From Bacteroidia bacterium (GTDB taxonomy: Bacteria > Bacteroidota > Bacteroidia > Palsa-965): a DNA stretch of 64,000 nucleotides. Shown here piece by piece: positions 8,301 through 15,808 of the stretch (positions within the stretch are counted from its first letter, which is position 1; each line of letters begins with the position of its first letter). A model generated the notes under the pieces. The model did no database searches, was not told where the DNA came from, and saw nothing but the letters and a program-made list of their open reading frames with translations. Location of the stretch: positions 1 through 64,000 of the forward strand of contig JALONL010000011.1 of NCBI GenBank assembly GCA_025454955.1. The letters are read 5' to 3'. The position numbers and the translations under genes were made by a program.

Positions 8301-8365
8301 AGAGTGAGAGTGAGAGCGAGAGCGAAGAAATAACAGAGCGATGAAATTCCCGTAGGGGCGCGAGG
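8301..8365 (+). repeat. dispersed repeat after dnaB
   Basis: GA-rich run followed by 28 bases (8335-8362) that recur exactly, inverted, at 81-108. The segment ends in a hairpin-forming GGCGCGA/TCGCGCC pair (8357-8374) and merges into the tandem array downstream. Confidence 0.8.
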
Positions 8366-8387
8366 CTTCGCGCCCAAGGGCATTTTC

Positions 8388-8660
8388 AGAGCGAGAAAGA
8401 GAGCGAGAGCGAAAAGTAATTATGTTGTGGCGCTTCGCGCCATCGGTATTTTTCAGAGCGGGAAAGAGAGCGAGAGCGAAAAGTAATTGTGTTTCGGCGC
8501 TTCGCGCCATCGGTATTTTTAGAGCGAGAAAGAGAGCGAGAGCGAAAAATAATTATGTTGTGGCGCTTCGCGCCATCGGTATTTTTCAGAGCGGGAAAGA
8601 GAGCGAGAGCGAAAAATAATTATGTTGTGGCGCTTCGCGCCATCGGTATTTTTTGGCGAT
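8388..8660 (+). repeat. tandem array of 66-bp hairpin repeats
   Basis: Four nearly identical units with a period of 66-67 bp start near 8388, 8454, 8521 and 8587. Each has a GA-rich half (gagagcgagagcgaaaa), an AT-rich spacer and a perfect small hairpin GGCGC-TTC-GCGCC followed by a T run. Degenerate copies flank the array up to about 8720. The T-flanked hairpins could act as serial terminators for dnaB. Frames open through the array are repeat artefacts. Confidence 0.85.
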
Positions 8661-8778
8661 TAAATCCCGCAGTGATGTGCATCGCGCCCAAAGGCATTTT
8701 CAGAGAGGGAAAGAGAGTAAGTTCAGCGTTGCTTGCAACGTACCCGGAACACAGCGTAAACAATTTAATAAGCCCAAT

Positions 8779-8813
8779 AAAAAACTCAAGCCTGAATATG
8801 GTTTGAGTTTTTT
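8779..8813 (-). terminator. terminator after the 8862-11213 gene
   Basis: 11-bp stem aaaaaactcaa (8779-8789) with ttgagtttttt (8803-8813), extended inward by three more pairs with one wobble. On the minus strand it ends in a T run, 49 bp past the stop. Confidence 0.8.
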
Positions 8814-8861
8814 GTTGGAGAGAATAAGTAACATTATTTAAATCGGTTATTAGAAAAGTAA

Positions 8862-11213
8862 TTACCTCCACGAAATCAATTTTCGCATTTCGGGTAATGT
8901 GGGCGGAGATTCAGTGAAGGTGGCTGCGTGGAAAGAATAAACTGCATCGTGCATATAATTTTTCTGGGCGTGAAGTGAGGCAGCCGGAATTACGGCTACA
9001 TTTCCATTGCCATCAATCATTACCACTTTGCAGGAATCCGATTGCGAAAAATTCAGCGAAACTCCCCCATCGCCCATTCCTCCAAAAATGAGTGCCATAT
9101 TTTTTCCTTTGCTGATGACATAGGCCATTACCGCTGGGAAAATTTTGCCGGCGGCCGTTTTGGCTAAGGCAAATATCTGCATGGGGTTTTTGAGCCGGGC
9201 AATCTGATCGCAATTGTAAACTCCGGTACCTTTCAGTTTCAGGCTGCGGGTTAATACAGACTGCGTTTCCAGCATTTGTTCCCGGTTGCCCGAATTGTTT
9301 CTTCCTAAATTCTGAATGTTGGCCGTGTTGCTGATATAGTCCTGCCATTCGGTAAAACTCATACGGGTTTCATTTTCATTCATCAACCGCTGCGACTGCT
9401 GCCAGGCTCCGGTTGAATCTACAATGGCGGCAAGGCGTAGTTTATTCAATTTTATTTTCGATTCATTGCGTTTGTTAAACTCCTTTCGTTGTATGGCAAG
9501 TATATTATTGTAGTGTTTATCACGATGTTTCATATCACGACTCTTCACTTCTTTAAATTTTCCTTCCCTGTCAATCTTCACAGGCTTAACCGAAACGCGC
9601 TCCACTTTCCAGAAGTTTTTCAATTCAATAAAATAATTTCCATTCTCATTAATTACACGTACATCATTGTATCCTTTACCGAACCGGGCTTTAAATTCCT
9701 TGCTGCTCAGTTTTTCATTTAACTGCCACACTACGTTCCGGTATGATTTCAGTTCGTCAAAAGAATCTTCGTAGATCCGGGAAAAAGTAAATGCGGTGTT
9801 TTCTCCTTTCAGTTGTACACGGCGAAGCCGGATTCTTCTGTACTTTTTTATTTTTCTCTCGCTCAGGTCGCGGGTTTTGAGTTTGGCTTTCGACATGTAT
9901 TCGTTTGAATAAAAACGCTGGTCGAAATTTGCCGTATCCACGTCAATATTTTTCAGTGCTTTACTGTTGCGAAGGAGTCGCAAATAATTATTTACGGCCA
10001 GCGAAAAATTTTCGCGTACTGAATCAGATCCTCTGCCGCTGTTGTAACTGGCTATTGCAGGGTTGTTTACTTCGCCGGGTTTTCCTTCAAACTCCCATCC
10101 CTTCTCTTCATCCAGCCGGTAAAAATTGTAACTGCTTTCGGGCTGCGTTACGGCAAACTGCATGGCGATGTTCTTGCCGGGCGCCACATCTACTTCGTTG
10201 CCCGCTGCCGAGGCCACCAGCTCAAACATTCCGGCCGATTCGAAATCGGCGGTTTGTCCGGCCGAGTCGTATTTCATGGGGATGCCGCTTACGATAATGT
10301 CGGCTGCATCGCGAAACTCGCGGTAGCTGATTGTGACTTCGCCGCTCACGGGCCGGCCGTTTTTATCTACAAATGCGTTGGCCGGAATGCGGATATCTGT
10401 GCCGCTGGGGTAGCTGAACGACGCGCCTTTTTCGGCGTTGAAGGTGTAGTAATTACGGGCCACATCGGTGCCGCTTATGGGGCGGCGGATGAGCGGGTGT
10501 ACGTAGCGGAATAGGTTTTTGCCGTTGCGTGAGGCTAATTTGGTTACTGCGCCCGGCACGCCCTGGAAATAGTCGGAGAGCTGGGCAAGATGCAGGGCAC
10601 TTACTTCGCTGTTGTAGCTGCCGTACACCAGTTCGAGCGGAAAAGCACCAAGTTCGGGTGCGCGGAAACCGAGCGTGGCACGGCTTTCGGAATACAATGC
10701 GCCGGGTAAATTGTAGTTGAGTGCATAACCGTCGGCCAGCGAAAGATCGGTGTTGATGAACGAAACTTTTTCGAGGTGACGAAGGTTGCGTACCGATGCG
10801 GGAAGTTCATTGAGTACGGGCACGGTAAATACCACCGACTTCAGTTTAGGCATACGACCGGCGAAGGTGCAGGCACTTGATAAATCGAGTTTTTCGCAGC
10901 GCGCAATGCTCAGGTGGCGGGCCTGCATTTTTTCTGTAGAAGCAGGAAGCTGCACCAGTGCCAGACCGTCGATAAATACCGAATCGGCTGATGCAAAATG
11001 TGTAAAAAGTTTTTGGAGATGAGTTTCATCCACCTTACCATCAACCTTTAACGTGGTGTAATGCCGCACCGGTTTGGTTAATGCCCGGTTTACGGAAGCA
11101 TTATCATGAAAAATTATTTCTGAAACATTGGGGAGACGGGTTTCGGCCTGTGCGGCAGCGTCAACAGCCGGCAGTAAGGTGAGCACCAATGCAAGGAAAG
11201 GGAGATTTCGCAT
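8862..11213 (-). CDS. secreted protein of unknown function, tandem paralogue A
   Basis: 783-residue exported protein. The ATG at 11213 gives a clean signal peptide (MRNLPFLALVL...AAAQ) matching its neighbour. The N-terminal 190 residues have leucine-rich-repeat-like phrasing (LPASVRNLRHLEKVSFINTDLSL). A beta-rich domain at about 225-355 has phrases such as IRIPANAFVDKNGRPVSGEV and DIIVSGIPMKYD, resembling ZU5-like domains in Bacteroidota surface proteins. A basic, coiled-coil-prone middle and a conserved C-terminal block (VISKGKNMALIFGG) follow. There is no T9SS sorting domain and no lipobox, so periplasmic or peripheral outer-membrane location is inferred. It is a tandem duplicate of the gene at 11418-13739. 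Function unknown. Confidence 0.8.
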   Translation of the reverse strand: MRNLPFLALVLTLLPAVDAAAQAETRLPNVSEIIFHDNASVNRALTKPVRHYTTLKVDGKVDETHLQKLFTHFASADSVFIDGLALVQLPASTEKMQARHLSIARCEKLDLSSACTFAGRMPKLKSVVFTVPVLNELPASVRNLRHLEKVSFINTDLSLADGYALNYNLPGALYSESRATLGFRAPELGAFPLELVYGSYNSEVSALHLAQLSDYFQGVPGAVTKLASRNGKNLFRYVHPLIRRPISGTDVARNYYTFNAEKGASFSYPSGTDIRIPANAFVDKNGRPVSGEVTISYREFRDAADIIVSGIPMKYDSAGQTADFESAGMFELVASAAGNEVDVAPGKNIAMQFAVTQPESSYNFYRLDEEKGWEFEGKPGEVNNPAIASYNSGRGSDSVRENFSLAVNNYLRLLRNSKALKNIDVDTANFDQRFYSNEYMSKAKLKTRDLSERKIKKYRRIRLRRVQLKGENTAFTFSRIYEDSFDELKSYRNVVWQLNEKLSSKEFKARFGKGYNDVRVINENGNYFIELKNFWKVERVSVKPVKIDREGKFKEVKSRDMKHRDKHYNNILAIQRKEFNKRNESKIKLNKLRLAAIVDSTGAWQQSQRLMNENETRMSFTEWQDYISNTANIQNLGRNNSGNREQMLETQSVLTRSLKLKGTGVYNCDQIARLKNPMQIFALAKTAAGKIFPAVMAYVISKGKNMALIFGGMGDGGVSLNFSQSDSCKVVMIDGNGNVAVIPAASLHAQKNYMHDAVYSFHAATFTESPPTLPEMRKLISWR

Positions 11214-11367
11214 GACAAAAGGGTTTTTGACCATATCATAACGTACTAATGCCGAAATGATACAGGGGGTATGAAAAAAATCTTCCGGTAAATTACTAAT
11301 GCAACAAACTCCTTTGTAACTCACAGGCACAAATGGAGAAAATTCTACCGAATGCATTTCCCGCCAC

Positions 11368-11399
11368 AAAAAATCCCGCACCTCAAAAAAGTGCGGGAT
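11368..11399 (-). terminator. terminator between the tandem paralogues
   Basis: Perfect 9-bp stem atcccgcac (11373-11381) with gtgcgggat (11391-11399). On the minus strand it is followed by six T, just downstream of the gene ending at 11418. Confidence 0.85.
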
Positions 11400-11417
11400 A
11401 AATTTCGCTTTCACTCT

Positions 11418-13739
11418 TCAATTCAACGATAACATACTTTTCAGTTCAGGCAATGCAGGCGGTTCATCGCTCATTTCTGCAACATTAAAATGATAAGTAT
11501 CTCCATCAATATAATTTTGTGTACCAGCAAGGGTGGCCGGAGGTATAACAGCCACCCGGCCTTCGGCATCGACAAGAACAATTTTTGTAGAATCGGTTTT
11601 GGAGAAGTTGAGCAGAATGCCATCGCTTATGCTTTGTGTGCCAAAAGTCATAGCCATGTTTTTTCCTTTACTTATTACGTATGCCATAATAGCCGGAAAT
11701 ACTCTGCCTGCTATGCTTTTGGCCTTCACCAGTATTTTCGCCGGATTGGTTAACAGATTGGCCTTATCCCAGTTATAAATTCCGGTTCCGCTTATGGTTA
11801 ACTCACGAATGATCGAACTATTTATTAGTTCTCTGGTATTGGCACTTTGGTAATAATTTTTTTGCTGGAGCCTCAAAAATTCATCCACATAACTGATCCA
11901 TTGATCGTAATTCATATTCTTTTCCGTTTCGTTCATTAGCGGAACCGACTCTTTCCAGGCATTCTGCTGCACATTCTTATTGTAGTCCAACGCTTTCTGA
12001 TAGTCGTTCATCTTCTGTGCAATCAAATCTTTAAATTTCTCTTCCCGCTGCTTGCTGCGTTTCTGATATTTCGCGTCTCTTATGGCCATTGCGGCAGCAC
12101 CGATCTTGTGTATTTTATCGTTTTGCCTGACGCAGGCGGTTGCCGGTATTTCGACAATACCTTTAAAATATTTTAGCCTGATTTTATACTCTCCATTTCC
12201 TCCGGTGATACGCGCATCATTAAACGGAATACTTTTGCCGTATCTTTTTTTAAATTCTTCAGAAGAGAGTTTTTCGTTCATCATCCATATAATTCCATTA
12301 TATGCCTTTAGCTCCGGAAAAAGCTCATAACTGGCTGAAGAGAGTTTAAAACAGGTATATGGCGCTTCGCCCCAAACACGCGACAGGCGGATAATTCTGG
12401 TGTGCCTGTTTGAAGTGGTATCAATTGATTTATTTACGATATAATGGTTATGCATGTATTTGAGCGATTCAAACCGTGCTGAAAAGCTGGTGGTGTCGGG
12501 TATTGTGGCCGGAACTTCATTCCATTTTCTCAGGTACATGGCAATGGCTTCGGTTCTTACAGTCAGATTTTGAGTACGATCAGTATTATTAACGGGTGTA
12601 CCCGGTTTTCCCTGAAATACCCAGCCCTGATTTTCGTCGAGTTTGTAGAAATTATAACTGCTTTCGGGCTTTGTAAGGGCAAATTGCATGGTGATGTTTT
12701 TGCCGGGTGCCACCTTTACCTCATTGCCTGCCGACGAAGCGACGAGTTCAAACATTCCGGCCGATTCGAAGTCGGCGGTTTGCCCGGCTGAGTCGTATTT
12801 CATGGGAATTCCGCTCACTACAATGTCGGCGGCATCGCGGAATTCGCGGTAGCCGAGGGTGACTTCGCCGCTTACGGGCTTTCCGTTTTTATCTACAAAT
12901 GCGTTGGCCGGAATGCGGATATTGGTGCCGCTGGGATAGCTGAACGACGCGCCTTTTTCAACGTTGAACGTGTAGTAATTCCGGGCCACATCGGTACCGC
13001 TGATGGGGCGGCGGATGAGCGGGTGCATGTAGTTGAAAAACTGTTTGCCGTTGCGCGAGGCAAGTTTGGTAACTGCACCCGGTACGCCCTGGAAATAGTC
13101 GGAAAGCTGGGCGAGATGCAGTGCACTTACTTCGCTGTTGTAGCTGCCGTACACCAGTTCGAGCGGTGCCGCGCCAAGTTCGGGTGCGCGGAAACCCAGC
13201 GTGGTGCGGCTTTCGGAATACAATGTACCGGGCAGGTGATGCCGGAGCGCATCACCGTCGGTAAGTGAAAGATCGGTATTGATGAACGAAATTTTTTCGA
13301 GATGCCGGAGGCTGCGCACCGTGGCAGGAAGTTCGGCCAGTACGGGTATTATAAACGACACACTGTTTAGTGCCTGCATCTGGCCGATACGTGTGCAGGC
13401 CGATGTAAGATCAAGCTTTTCGCAGCGCGCAATGCTCAGGTGCCGGGCTTTACTTTTTTCTATCGAGGCGGGAAGCTGAGTCAGATACAAGCCATTGATA
13501 AAAATAGAATCTATATCTGTAAAATATTCAACTAGTTTATCGAGATGATTATCATCAACCGCTCCGCCAATTTTAAGTGAATGACAATATTTAACCGGTT
13601 GATTTAATGCTTCGGCCACAGAAACATTATCCAGAAAAACCAATTCGGAAACCGCCGGCAAACGGGTTTCAGACTGAGCAGCAACGTTCACAGTAAGGCA
13701 TAAGGCCATAACCATTGCAAGGAAAGGGAGATTTCGCAT
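11418..13739 (-). CDS. secreted protein of unknown function, tandem paralogue B
   Basis: 773-residue exported protein with the same plan as its downstream neighbour: signal peptide (MRNLPFLAMVMAL...VAAQ), LRR-like N-terminal part (LPATVRSLRHLEKISFINTDLSL), a ZU5-like beta domain (IRIPANAFVDKNGKPVSGEV), a divergent basic middle (about 380-560), and a C-terminal block with VISKGKNMAMTFGT. The stretch of about 165 residues from LYSESR to the end of the beta domain is almost identical in the two proteins, while the middle is strongly diverged. The intergenic terminator suggests the two genes are transcribed separately. Function unknown; a surface-sensing or envelope-structural role would be a guess. 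Confidence 0.8.
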   Translation of the reverse strand: MRNLPFLAMVMALCLTVNVAAQSETRLPAVSELVFLDNVSVAEALNQPVKYCHSLKIGGAVDDNHLDKLVEYFTDIDSIFINGLYLTQLPASIEKSKARHLSIARCEKLDLTSACTRIGQMQALNSVSFIIPVLAELPATVRSLRHLEKISFINTDLSLTDGDALRHHLPGTLYSESRTTLGFRAPELGAAPLELVYGSYNSEVSALHLAQLSDYFQGVPGAVTKLASRNGKQFFNYMHPLIRRPISGTDVARNYYTFNVEKGASFSYPSGTNIRIPANAFVDKNGKPVSGEVTLGYREFRDAADIVVSGIPMKYDSAGQTADFESAGMFELVASSAGNEVKVAPGKNITMQFALTKPESSYNFYKLDENQGWVFQGKPGTPVNNTDRTQNLTVRTEAIAMYLRKWNEVPATIPDTTSFSARFESLKYMHNHYIVNKSIDTTSNRHTRIIRLSRVWGEAPYTCFKLSSASYELFPELKAYNGIIWMMNEKLSSEEFKKRYGKSIPFNDARITGGNGEYKIRLKYFKGIVEIPATACVRQNDKIHKIGAAAMAIRDAKYQKRSKQREEKFKDLIAQKMNDYQKALDYNKNVQQNAWKESVPLMNETEKNMNYDQWISYVDEFLRLQQKNYYQSANTRELINSSIIRELTISGTGIYNWDKANLLTNPAKILVKAKSIAGRVFPAIMAYVISKGKNMAMTFGTQSISDGILLNFSKTDSTKIVLVDAEGRVAVIPPATLAGTQNYIDGDTYHFNVAEMSDEPPALPELKSMLSLN

Positions 13740-13923
13740 AACAAAAGGGATTTATGGTTTTGATAACGAAATAACGCGGCTACATAAAAATGATACACTA
13801 ATTATAAAATAAAATTATTTTCCATCAAAATAACAATCAACACCAACAATAAAAAACGATTTTCCGCTGGCAAATATTGTCTGAACGATTTATTACCCCC
13901 AAAAAATATTTGCCGCGTATATG

Positions 13924-13931
13924 TACCTTTC
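13924..13931 (+). promoter_or_regulatory. near-consensus -7 box before the sigma factor
   Basis: TACCTTTC (one mismatch to TAnnTTTG), 41 nt before the preferred GTG start. A purine-rich AGGAGGG at 13948-13954 is too far from the GTG (18 nt) to be a standard ribosome-binding site. Confidence 0.3.
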
Positions 13932-13972
13932 GGCACGTAGCTGAATTAGGAGGGAAAACTGCCGCGCAACAA

Positions 13973-14542
13973 GTGAATACACACCACAAAACCAACGAGG
14001 ATCTGCGTGCCGAACTGGCACAGGTGGAAGCGGCCAAAGCCGATCCGGCCCGGTTTGCGGTGCTGTATGAAAAGTATTACAAACCCGTGTTTGTATTTGT
14101 CTATCGCCGGGCGGGCGATGATGCTGCGGCCGACGATATTGTGGCCAATACATTTTTAAAGGCCCTGCTGGCCCTGCCCAGATACGAATACAGGGGCGTG
14201 CCGTTTTCGGCGTTTCTGTTTCGCATTGCAATGAACGAAGTGAATCTGTACTTCCGCAAAACCAAACGCGAACGCCACGTAAGCCTACAGCAAACCGACC
14301 TCGGTGCCATGATTACCGAAACGGGCGAAACAGATTCTGACGAACGCCGAAGGCTGCTCATGCGGGCATTGGAATGGCTGAAACCCGAAGATATGCAGCT
14401 CATCGAACTTCGTTTCTTCGAAAAACGTTCCTTTGCAGAAGTGGGCCATATCTGCGGCATGAACGAAACCAATGCAAAAGTGCGCACCTACCGCATTCTT
14501 GATAAACTAAAAAAACAACTCATCCGCTCAGGCGGATGGTGA
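13973..14542 (+). CDS. ECF-type sigma-70 factor
   Basis: RNA polymerase sigma factor of the ECF class, about 189 residues from the GTG at 13973. The open frame extends 32 codons upstream with only TTG starts. Region 2 (FAVLYEKYYKPVFVFVYRR, then ADDIVANTFLKAL) and region 4 (ELRFFEKRSFAEVGHICGM, followed by the NAKVRTYRILDKL recognition helix) are plain. It is followed 3 nt later by a single-pass membrane protein, as is usual for sigma and regulator pairs, so envelope-signal control is plausible. The regulon is unknown. Confidence 0.85.
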   Translation: MNTHHKTNEDLRAELAQVEAAKADPARFAVLYEKYYKPVFVFVYRRAGDDAAADDIVANTFLKALLALPRYEYRGVPFSAFLFRIAMNEVNLYFRKTKRERHVSLQQTDLGAMITETGETDSDERRRLLMRALEWLKPEDMQLIELRFFEKRSFAEVGHICGMNETNAKVRTYRILDKLKKQLIRSGGW

Positions 14543-14545
14543 GCC

Positions 14546-14824
14546 ATGACAAAGTATTCGTTCCATATTAACCCGAACGAGCCCGGTGAAGACCGCATCA
14601 ACCGCCAGAAAGATTTCGGGCGGGTGATGCAGAATTATCAGCGCATGACGCATCCGCTTTACCGCACGCCGCTTTACCGCTACCGCAAGGTGTTTTTATC
14701 GCTCCTGCTGGTGCTGCTCTGTGTGTGGCTGGTGATGGAATTTGGCGACGAGGAGGCCACGCAGAAAAACAAAAATGCTGATTCGCTCAAAAACGACTCG
14801 GTAAAAACGGAGGGCCTGCCCTGA
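14546..14824 (+). CDS. small single-pass membrane protein paired with sigma factor
   Basis: 92-residue protein with about 48 mostly polar, basic N-terminal residues (RMTHPLYRTPLYRYRK), one membrane helix (VFLSLLLVLLCVWLVMEF) and a short acidic and lysine-rich C-terminus. The N-in topology would place the basic part in the cytoplasm. It starts 3 nt after the sigma factor stop, so it is co-transcribed and could act as an anti-sigma or membrane tether, though it lacks a recognisable zinc anti-sigma motif. Its last codons and stop lie inside a 24-bp tandem repeat, so the C-terminus may have been altered by repeat spread. Confidence 0.7.
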   Translation: MTKYSFHINPNEPGEDRINRQKDFGRVMQNYQRMTHPLYRTPLYRYRKVFLSLLLVLLCVWLVMEFGDEEATQKNKNADSLKNDSVKTEGLP

Positions 14825-14900
14825 GTTTTTACCGAAGGGCTGCCCTGAGTTTTTATCGAAGGGCTGCCCTGAGTTTTTATCGAAGGGCTTCCCTGAGTTC
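14812..14900 (+). repeat. 24-bp tandem repeat at gene end
   Basis: Three and a half units of about 24 bp (gggctgccctgagtttttat then cgaa) begin inside the last codons of the preceding gene and supply its TGA stop. Three units keep a CCCTGAGTTTTTA core and end in CGAAGGGC. The core resembles the dispersed CGACAAGCTCA-type repeats common in this phylum. Confidence 0.75.
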
Positions 14901-14918
14901 AAAAGTCTTACCGAAAAT

Positions 14919-15611
14919 TTACTCCGTAAACTTATACCCCACTCCCCGCACCGAATGAAAATGGCGGGGATTGCGCGGATTTTCCTCGAAATATTTCCGG
15001 TAGTTAAGAATATAATTGTCGATGGTGCGGGCCGTGGGCAGGGCATCGTCGTTCCAGAGCGATTCGAGAATAAGATCGCGCGATACCACCTCACCTTTTT
15101 TGTCGATGAGCAGCCTGAGCAGTTCGGCTTCGCGTTTGGTGAGGGGCCAGGTTTTGCCATTGCCCGTGGCCTCAAAGGTGGCAAAGTCGATGCGGTTCCG
15201 GCCAAAGGTAAATTGCGGCGAAAGCTGGGGCTCGTGGGCGCGGCGGGTGGAGCGTTTCAGCAAATTCTGCACCCGGAGCAGAAATTCTTCGAGGTTAAAC
15301 GGCTTGGTTAAATAATCATCGGCCCCGATGCGCAGGCCCTGCACTTTGTCTTCGCCGGCTGCCTTGGCGGTTAAAAACAGCACCGGTACAGCCGTATCCT
15401 GCTTTCTGATGGCCTGGCAAATTTCGAAGCCGTTCATGAGCGGCAGCATCACATCGAGAATAACCAGGTCGAAACCGCCCGGCTCAAACGCCCGCACCGC
15501 ACTCGACCCGTCAATTACGGCCAGCACATCGTATCCCTCCATTTCAAGGTTCAGCCTGATGGTTTTGAGCAGGTGCTCCTCGTCCTCGGCCAGAAGAATG
15601 CGTCGTTTCAT
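14919..15611 (-). CDS. OmpR/PhoB-family response regulator
   Basis: 231-residue two-component regulator. Receiver domain (1-120) with acidic pocket AEDEE, phospho-acceptor Asp53 in VILDVMLP and the conserved Lys in YLTKPF. The C-terminal winged helix (about 135-230) has TKREAELLRLLI and the closing SVRGVGYKFTE. The ATG at 15611 is used because a -7-like box ends 4 nt before it and the receiver starts there. No histidine kinase is nearby, so it is an orphan in this window. It is convergent with the sigma factor gene pair. Confidence 0.93.
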   Translation of the reverse strand: MKRRILLAEDEEHLLKTIRLNLEMEGYDVLAVIDGSSAVRAFEPGGFDLVILDVMLPLMNGFEICQAIRKQDTAVPVLFLTAKAAGEDKVQGLRIGADDYLTKPFNLEEFLLRVQNLLKRSTRRAHEPQLSPQFTFGRNRIDFATFEATGNGKTWPLTKREAELLRLLIDKKGEVVSRDLILESLWNDDALPTARTIDNYILNYRKYFEENPRNPRHFHSVRGVGYKFTE

Positions 15612-15615
15612 ACTG

Positions 15616-15623
15616 CAAAGTTG
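15616..15623 (-). promoter_or_regulatory. near-consensus -7 box for response regulator
   Basis: CAACTTTG on the minus strand (one mismatch), ending 4 nt before the ATG, which suggests a leaderless transcript. Confidence 0.4.
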
Positions 15624-15808
15624 CAAAACATATCCAACCGCCCGATTGTTTGTAAAAAACAACCATCCGCCGATAAATTTCAACAATCTAACGACAACGC
15701 TTGACGATCACATAAAGAATACGGAAATTGCACAACAAGAGAATGCCTCAAAGTTTTGCTTTGCAGACACGCTCAAACGCCAGATACACCAATAACCAAT
15801 TGCACAAA

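Noticed and set aside
8489..8806. Arg/Glu-rich frames through the region after dnaB
   Set aside because: They are translations of the 66-bp tandem repeat and have no start signal.
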